Part shown: positions 60,654 through 64,000 of the stretch, piece by piece | Layout of the letters: each line of letters opens with the position of its first letter | Position numbering within the stretch: position 1 is the first letter of the stretch | From: a virus | Direction: 5' to 3' (one strand) | Virus record (IMG/VR): IMGVR_UViG_3300041964_000029 | Span: 1 to 64,000 of that record | DNA: 64,000 nucleotides | Notes under the pieces: model-generated | Databases searched by the model: none | Told to the model about the DNA's origin: nothing | Seen by the model: only the letters and a program-made list of their open reading frames with translations | Translations under genes and position numbers: made by a program

Positions 60654-61952
60654 ATGTTTTATACAATCAGAGTAACGGACGCAGATGGAATTATCGCCAC
60701 AGCAGCTTTATCCATCAAGGTGCAAGATAACACAGGAATCATACCTCTAATTTCACCGATTGATAAGGTAGATGCTTTTCTATATGATCAGACATTTACT
60801 TATTCTGGAATAGCAGATTTTGACTTATTAGAACTTTCTGATCGTACTTCTAACTTAACTGTAGATGATTACAGAATTGATTCAACCGGATTAATTATTG
60901 ATCGATCTATTAATTTAGCTGACTCATTCTTATTAGAATCTGATTTTATGCCTTATACAACACTTACAAATAATACCAATTTGCAATTAGTTGCTAATCG
61001 TGGTTATGCCTTATCATTAGCAACTATTGAAACTGTAATTAATTTGTATTTACCAAAAACAAATACTTTAATTAATGGTGACAGAATTGAATTTTATCCG
61101 TTCACTGGTAAAGCTGTAATTTTTCCACATTCAACAGAACAAACTTTTATTTATCAGGGTAAAGAAGCAGAAACTATAAATTTAGACAATAATCAAATTG
61201 TTTATGGAATGGTTTACAGTGGTTTTATTCTTGGTTGGTTGCCTTTATTTGTTTATGATTTAGATGTAACATTTAAGTCTATTGCACTTCCATCTACATT
61301 AAATAATGGTGTTACTGCCGCTTATAGTTTTGAGACAATAACTAATGATTTAATTGGTGATGTTGATTTTATAACAAATGGAACACCAGCTTATACAAAT
61401 GGAATTATTGGATCTAGTTATTTGTTTGATGGTAGTTCTAATAATTTAACGGTTATTAATTCTGAGCCTATTAGTGTAATCGGTGCAAATGGTAAATATA
61501 ATACAGATTTTACAATTGCATTTTATACAAATGATACTACTACCGATGGTAGTACATTCCTTCAAAAATCAACCGGATCAGGTGAATCTATTAATATTGA
61601 ATATCGTATTAAAGCAAGCTTTAACGATAGCATAGAATTTATTTTAACAGGTGGTGGAAGCTGTTCAGCTAATACTTTAGGATCAAGCAATGATGGTTTT
61701 TTTGTTTTAGTTAGTTTTAATGCAATAACTAAACAGCCTAGAATTTATGTTAAAAATCTTGAAACAGGTTTAATTAGAGATAATCAATCTGGTAATTCTG
61801 TGAGTAGTACAAATTACATCGTAAATCAAAATGCACCTTTAAGACTATCAGCAAATAATGGAAAATGGATCGATGGTTTGACATTTTGGAAACGTCTTTT
61901 AACAGAAGATGAAATTCTAGAATTAAGTGCTGGTAAACAATACCCCTATTAA
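60654..61952 (+). CDS. Tail fibre protein with LamG-like domain, carrying the second half of the split Ig domain
   Basis: 432 residues. Begins MFYTIRVTDADGIIATAALS, the typical second half of an He_PIG domain. Residues about 265-430 are LamG/concanavalin-like: SSYLFDGSSNNLTVINSEPI, FTIAFYTNDTTT, and the closing WIDGLTFWKRLLTEDEILEL. Likely binds host glycans. In frame with the upstream ORF across TAA-AGA-GTC-TTT-AAG-ATG. Confidence 0.68.
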   Translation: MFYTIRVTDADGIIATAALSIKVQDNTGIIPLISPIDKVDAFLYDQTFTYSGIADFDLLELSDRTSNLTVDDYRIDSTGLIIDRSINLADSFLLESDFMPYTTLTNNTNLQLVANRGYALSLATIETVINLYLPKTNTLINGDRIEFYPFTGKAVIFPHSTEQTFIYQGKEAETINLDNNQIVYGMVYSGFILGWLPLFVYDLDVTFKSIALPSTLNNGVTAAYSFETITNDLIGDVDFITNGTPAYTNGIIGSSYLFDGSSNNLTVINSEPISVIGANGKYNTDFTIAFYTNDTTTDGSTFLQKSTGSGESINIEYRIKASFNDSIEFILTGGGSCSANTLGSSNDGFFVLVSFNAITKQPRIYVKNLETGLIRDNQSGNSVSSTNYIVNQNAPLRLSANNGKWIDGLTFWKRLLTEDEILELSAGKQYPY

Positions 61953-61954
61953 AT

Positions 61955-62641
61955 ATGTTAGATATTCCAACAATTAACCTTAAACTTGATCAGCTTTATC
62001 CTAGTGGTGTTTCATTAGGATATATTCTTTTATTGTCTGATAGTTTAATATCAAACTTTCAGTTTAATGTTGATAGCTCTACAAATATTGTTTCAACTAT
62101 TAGTCCGGCAACATTTGAAACGGGATCTAGAGTTAAATTAAATGTTGATGGTGGTTCATTGCCTATTGTTACCCAAGGTGTAGCACTTAATTTTATAGAT
62201 GATTATTGGATAATTAAAGTTGGTGTAAATGATGAAATTAATTTTAAGTTAGCTAGAACGTTGAATGATGCAGAAAATAATATTGCGATCGATTTTAGTA
62301 ATTCTGGATCAGGATTATTAACGCTTAATGAGCAGCCATTAACAATCAACCCAAAAAAAGTACTGATAAAAAAAGAATTAACACACGTTAATTACACTAG
62401 AAAAGAATTAATTTTGCCTCCGGCTACTGATGGTTATAAAGATTTCACTTGGTCTTTTAGCATAGGCTCAACATCGCCAAATATGATTTATAAACATAAG
62501 TTAGTGATGTTAGAGGCAAATAGTACCATTGGTGATTTAACAGGTGTTAAAGACCATCTACTGACAGAATCAAGCGTTAAAGTATACAGTGCAGGACAAA
62601 CACCATTATTAGGTATTCGGTTTGCATTCTCTAGTAACTAA
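61955..62641 (+). CDS. Putative minor tail protein
   Basis: 228 residues, beta-rich (GYILLLSDSLISNFQFNVDS; LNFIDDYWIIKVGVNDEINF). The segment GDLTGVKDHLLTESSVKVYS resembles end domains of fibre proteins. Two bases after the LamG gene. Assigned by position. Confidence 0.5.
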   Translation: MLDIPTINLKLDQLYPSGVSLGYILLLSDSLISNFQFNVDSSTNIVSTISPATFETGSRVKLNVDGGSLPIVTQGVALNFIDDYWIIKVGVNDEINFKLARTLNDAENNIAIDFSNSGSGLLTLNEQPLTINPKKVLIKKELTHVNYTRKELILPPATDGYKDFTWSFSIGSTSPNMIYKHKLVMLEANSTIGDLTGVKDHLLTESSVKVYSAGQTPLLGIRFAFSSN

Positions 62642-62652
62642 AAGGTAAAACA

Positions 62653-63114
62653 ATGAATAGAAGAGTAGCACGTAACCAACAATCCCAACAACCAGAGGAA
62701 ACAAAAATGGTAGAAGCTAATACCGAATCAAGAATTGATGAGTTAACCGAAGCTGTTGTTGAAACTGAGAATACAGTTAAAGAGTCTTTAACAGAAATAC
62801 AGGTTGCATACCAACAAATTAGTTTGCTTACTGAAGAATTAGAAACTTTAAAAAATAAATTCGTAGTTTTAGAACAAAATTATAACGGGTTTATTGATCG
62901 AGTTTTAGAGGATTCAAAACAAAGCACATTAATAGAAGCTGTTGAAACTGATCAAGAATTTATACAAGTATTTTCTGTTCTGTTATCAATGAAAAAAGAG
63001 GCAATTGATAGCAGACTTCTAACCTCTCAACCGACAGATGATATTATTGAATCTGTTATTGAGCAAACAACAAAGATACTCAAAAAGATACAGAAGGCAA
63101 AAGAAAAGGAATGA
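62653..63114 (+). CDS. Coiled-coil protein in tail module
   Basis: 153 residues; residues 30-85 form a clear heptad coiled coil with palindrome-encoded VKESLT (EIQVAYQQISLLTEELETLK), and the end is basic helical. A structural or chaperone role in fibre assembly is plausible. Ribosome site weak (AAAGG). Overlaps the next gene by ATGA. Confidence 0.55.
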   Translation: MNRRVARNQQSQQPEETKMVEANTESRIDELTEAVVETENTVKESLTEIQVAYQQISLLTEELETLKNKFVVLEQNYNGFIDRVLEDSKQSTLIEAVETDQEFIQVFSVLLSMKKEAIDSRLLTSQPTDDIIESVIEQTTKILKKIQKAKEKE

Positions 63115-63758
63115 TCTGTTTTATTGTTAATGTCCAATCAATTGATGAACGTTTTGCTTATCCTTTGATTGGACAAATTCGACGATGTTTTAGAGATGCT
63201 ATGATCCTGGTAATAACGGACGGCTATCATTCTGAGCCTCTAAAAAAAGTGTGTTTAGAATTTAATTCTGTTTATGTCAAAACACATGATCGGTTAAGAC
63301 TTTTAGAATATGGTGGCTTATGGACTAATAGATTTTTAACTTATTTTGTCTCTAGTAATTCAAACATTCTAATTAAGATTGATCCTGATTCCTGTCTATG
63401 GCGGAGGTTCAATCAAGCTTTCCCGATACAGGATATGTTTGGAACGTTGAAAAAAGTGGATGAAATCACATATATTCGATCAGCTTTTATCGGTATATGG
63501 AGAACAGCAGCTACAAGAATTTTAGAATCTGGCATCTTAAAAGATGAACATTTCAAAGATCAAAATCTCTATGGTGTTCTAACTAATGGTGAAATGTTAT
63601 CAAAACAGGATGTTATTTTAGGTGTAGTTGCTAACAGATTGAAATTAAGACTTGCAGATTGGGCAGAAGTGGACACACAAAACACAACATATTATCCGCG
63701 AAATGTTAATCTGACTTATGCAATAACTTCACCACATCACACTAAGCCAGATGGATAA
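63111..63758 (+). CDS. Glycosyltransferase-like (GT-A fold) protein
   Basis: 215 residues. MICFIVNVQSIDERFAYPLI starts a Rossmann-like fold and SNILIKIDPDSCLWRRF near 85-100 holds a D-x-D-like motif, as in nucleotide-sugar transferases. TYFVSSNSNILIKIDPDS is the expected strand before it. Could modify virion proteins or host surface sugars. Coupled to the coiled-coil gene by ATGA. Confidence 0.5.
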   Translation: MICFIVNVQSIDERFAYPLIGQIRRCFRDAMILVITDGYHSEPLKKVCLEFNSVYVKTHDRLRLLEYGGLWTNRFLTYFVSSNSNILIKIDPDSCLWRRFNQAFPIQDMFGTLKKVDEITYIRSAFIGIWRTAATRILESGILKDEHFKDQNLYGVLTNGEMLSKQDVILGVVANRLKLRLADWAEVDTQNTTYYPRNVNLTYAITSPHHTKPDG

Positions 63759-64000
63759 TGAAGCGCTAGAAAATATTGAAAATCAAAGAATGAACGATCG
63801 CGTTAAACAAACGCGATCAATTTATTCTAAAGACTCTTTAACAGCTAATCAAATTGGTGAAAGAGATAGAACTTCAGGCTATTATCAAGTCAATAACCAA
63901 TCTGGTGTTATCAGCCCAACAGGAATCAAAATCTATAATTCTGTACATTCATTAGGTGATACGGTTGCAGCCTCTAAAACGGGTAATGTAGTAGCCTTAG
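63751..64000 (+). CDS. Partial hypothetical structural protein (runs off the window)
   Basis: ATG at 63751 overlaps the previous stop by 8 bases. Open to the window end: MDNEALENIENQRMNDRVKQ, then palindrome-encoded SKDSLT, RTSGYYQVNNQSGVISPTGI and a Gly/Ser-rich stretch. The CAGGAATCA motif is read PTGIK. Likely a tail-associated protein. Confidence 0.5.
   Translation, partial: MDNEALENIENQRMNDRVKQTRSIYSKDSLTANQIGERDRTSGYYQVNNQSGVISPTGIKIYNSVHSLGDTVAASKTGNVVAL

Larger units (their letters stand above)
204..63841. repeat. Dispersed 15-bp odd palindrome TTAAAGASTCTTTAA (about 59 perfect-core and about 17 near copies)
   Basis: First bases of copies with a perfect AAAGASTCTTTA core: 204, 660, 1772, 2241, 2613, 6691, 7945, 8659, 10731, 12288, 12846, 14992, 15688, 15980, 16890, 17965, 19965, 22398, 23008, 24544, 24785, 25725, 26061, 26608, 29017, 29358, 29994, 30552, 31131, 31632, 32048, 32804, 34340, 34658, 35485, 35832, 36377, 38077, 38102, 40347, 41816, 43108, 43804, 45343, 45952, 47208, 48114, 49459, 50294, 51452, 52673, 54633, 55182, 57089, 57295, 58212, 60638, 62777, 63827. 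Near copies include 1564, 12939, 13911, 27404, 28389, 29047, 38601, 39100, 39370, 46434, 58930, 60003. Counted by eye. Confidence 0.95.
2049..63928. repeat. Dispersed motif CAGGAATCA (about 27 copies)
   Basis: Plus-strand or complement copies begin near 2049, 11348, 11630, 12861, 12966, 16933, 18112, 20043, 22387, 24581, 24822, 25670, 28270, 31029, 31201, 38024, 42000, 42958, 44255, 44563, 46779, 53070, 55220, 58264, 60733, 63386, 63920. Many lie directly before a start codon, where AGGA acts as ribosome site; others are inside genes. Counted by eye. Confidence 0.8.

Overview
This window looks like part of a tailed-phage genome (or a phage-derived element) with a siphovirus-like tail module, infecting a cyanobacterium. 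The DNA is AT-rich. About 16 copies of the cyanobacterial HIP1 octamer GCGATCGC are scattered through it. The gene content is phage: large terminase, portal, Mu F-like head protein, DUF2213 protein, decoration protein, DUF2184 major capsid protein, tail tube, a giant tape measure, tail hub and fibres, and a replication module with a family B DNA polymerase, an AEP primase/SF3 helicase, an SF2 helicase, RusA and two DNA methyltransferases. I see no integrase, tRNA, CRISPR array or recognisable endolysin.

Layout. 1-11.3 kb (+): end of the connector genes, tail terminator candidate, tail tube, chaperone candidate, and a tape measure of about 2,824 aa after correcting two 1-base gaps, with about 33 copies of a 40-aa repeat. 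11.3-14.45 kb (-): head morphogenesis protein, portal with a C-terminal InPase-like domain, small XRE regulator. 14.6-22.4 kb (+): capsid module, connectors, tail fibres. 22.5-25.16 kb (+): small terminase, frameshifted large terminase, then five tiny single-span membrane proteins too short for usual gene callers. 25.2-43.8 kb (-): about 40 small, mostly unknown genes. From 25.7 to 35.6 kb many are separated by near-identical transcription cassettes (terminator hairpin, promoter, leader). A cluster of ParB-like DNA-binding proteins lies at 34.7-38.6 kb. 43.8-45.0 kb: non-coding hub with two nested concentric palindromes, candidate small RNAs and a ribbon-helix-helix gene, at the divergence point of the two arms. 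45.36-58.56 kb (+): replication and modification. 58.6-64 kb (+): tail hub, fibres and a glycosyltransferase-like gene; the last gene is cut by the window.

The most striking feature is a 15-bp odd-length palindrome, TTAAAGASTCTTTAA (S = G or C). By eye there are about 59 copies with a perfect 12-bp core and about 17 near copies, roughly one per 0.85 kb. It lies between genes (often supplying the stop codon or sitting where a ribosome site should be), between the -35 and -10 boxes of the cassette promoters, and inside genes, where it is mostly read in one phase as K-(E/D)-S-L. It splits one tail-protein Ig-like domain into two ORFs. This resembles dispersed operators (KorB OB sites of RK2, stoperators of mycobacteriophage L5), and the ParB-like family here is a reasonable candidate reader. 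That link is inference. A second iterated motif, CAGGAATCA (about 27 copies), often supplies the ribosome-binding site. A third regulatory class is an extended -10 promoter preceded by the palindrome TCAYGTTTTAACRTGA.

Several genes are broken by what look like single-base losses in short mononucleotide runs, so sequencing error should be excluded before reading them as pseudogenes.
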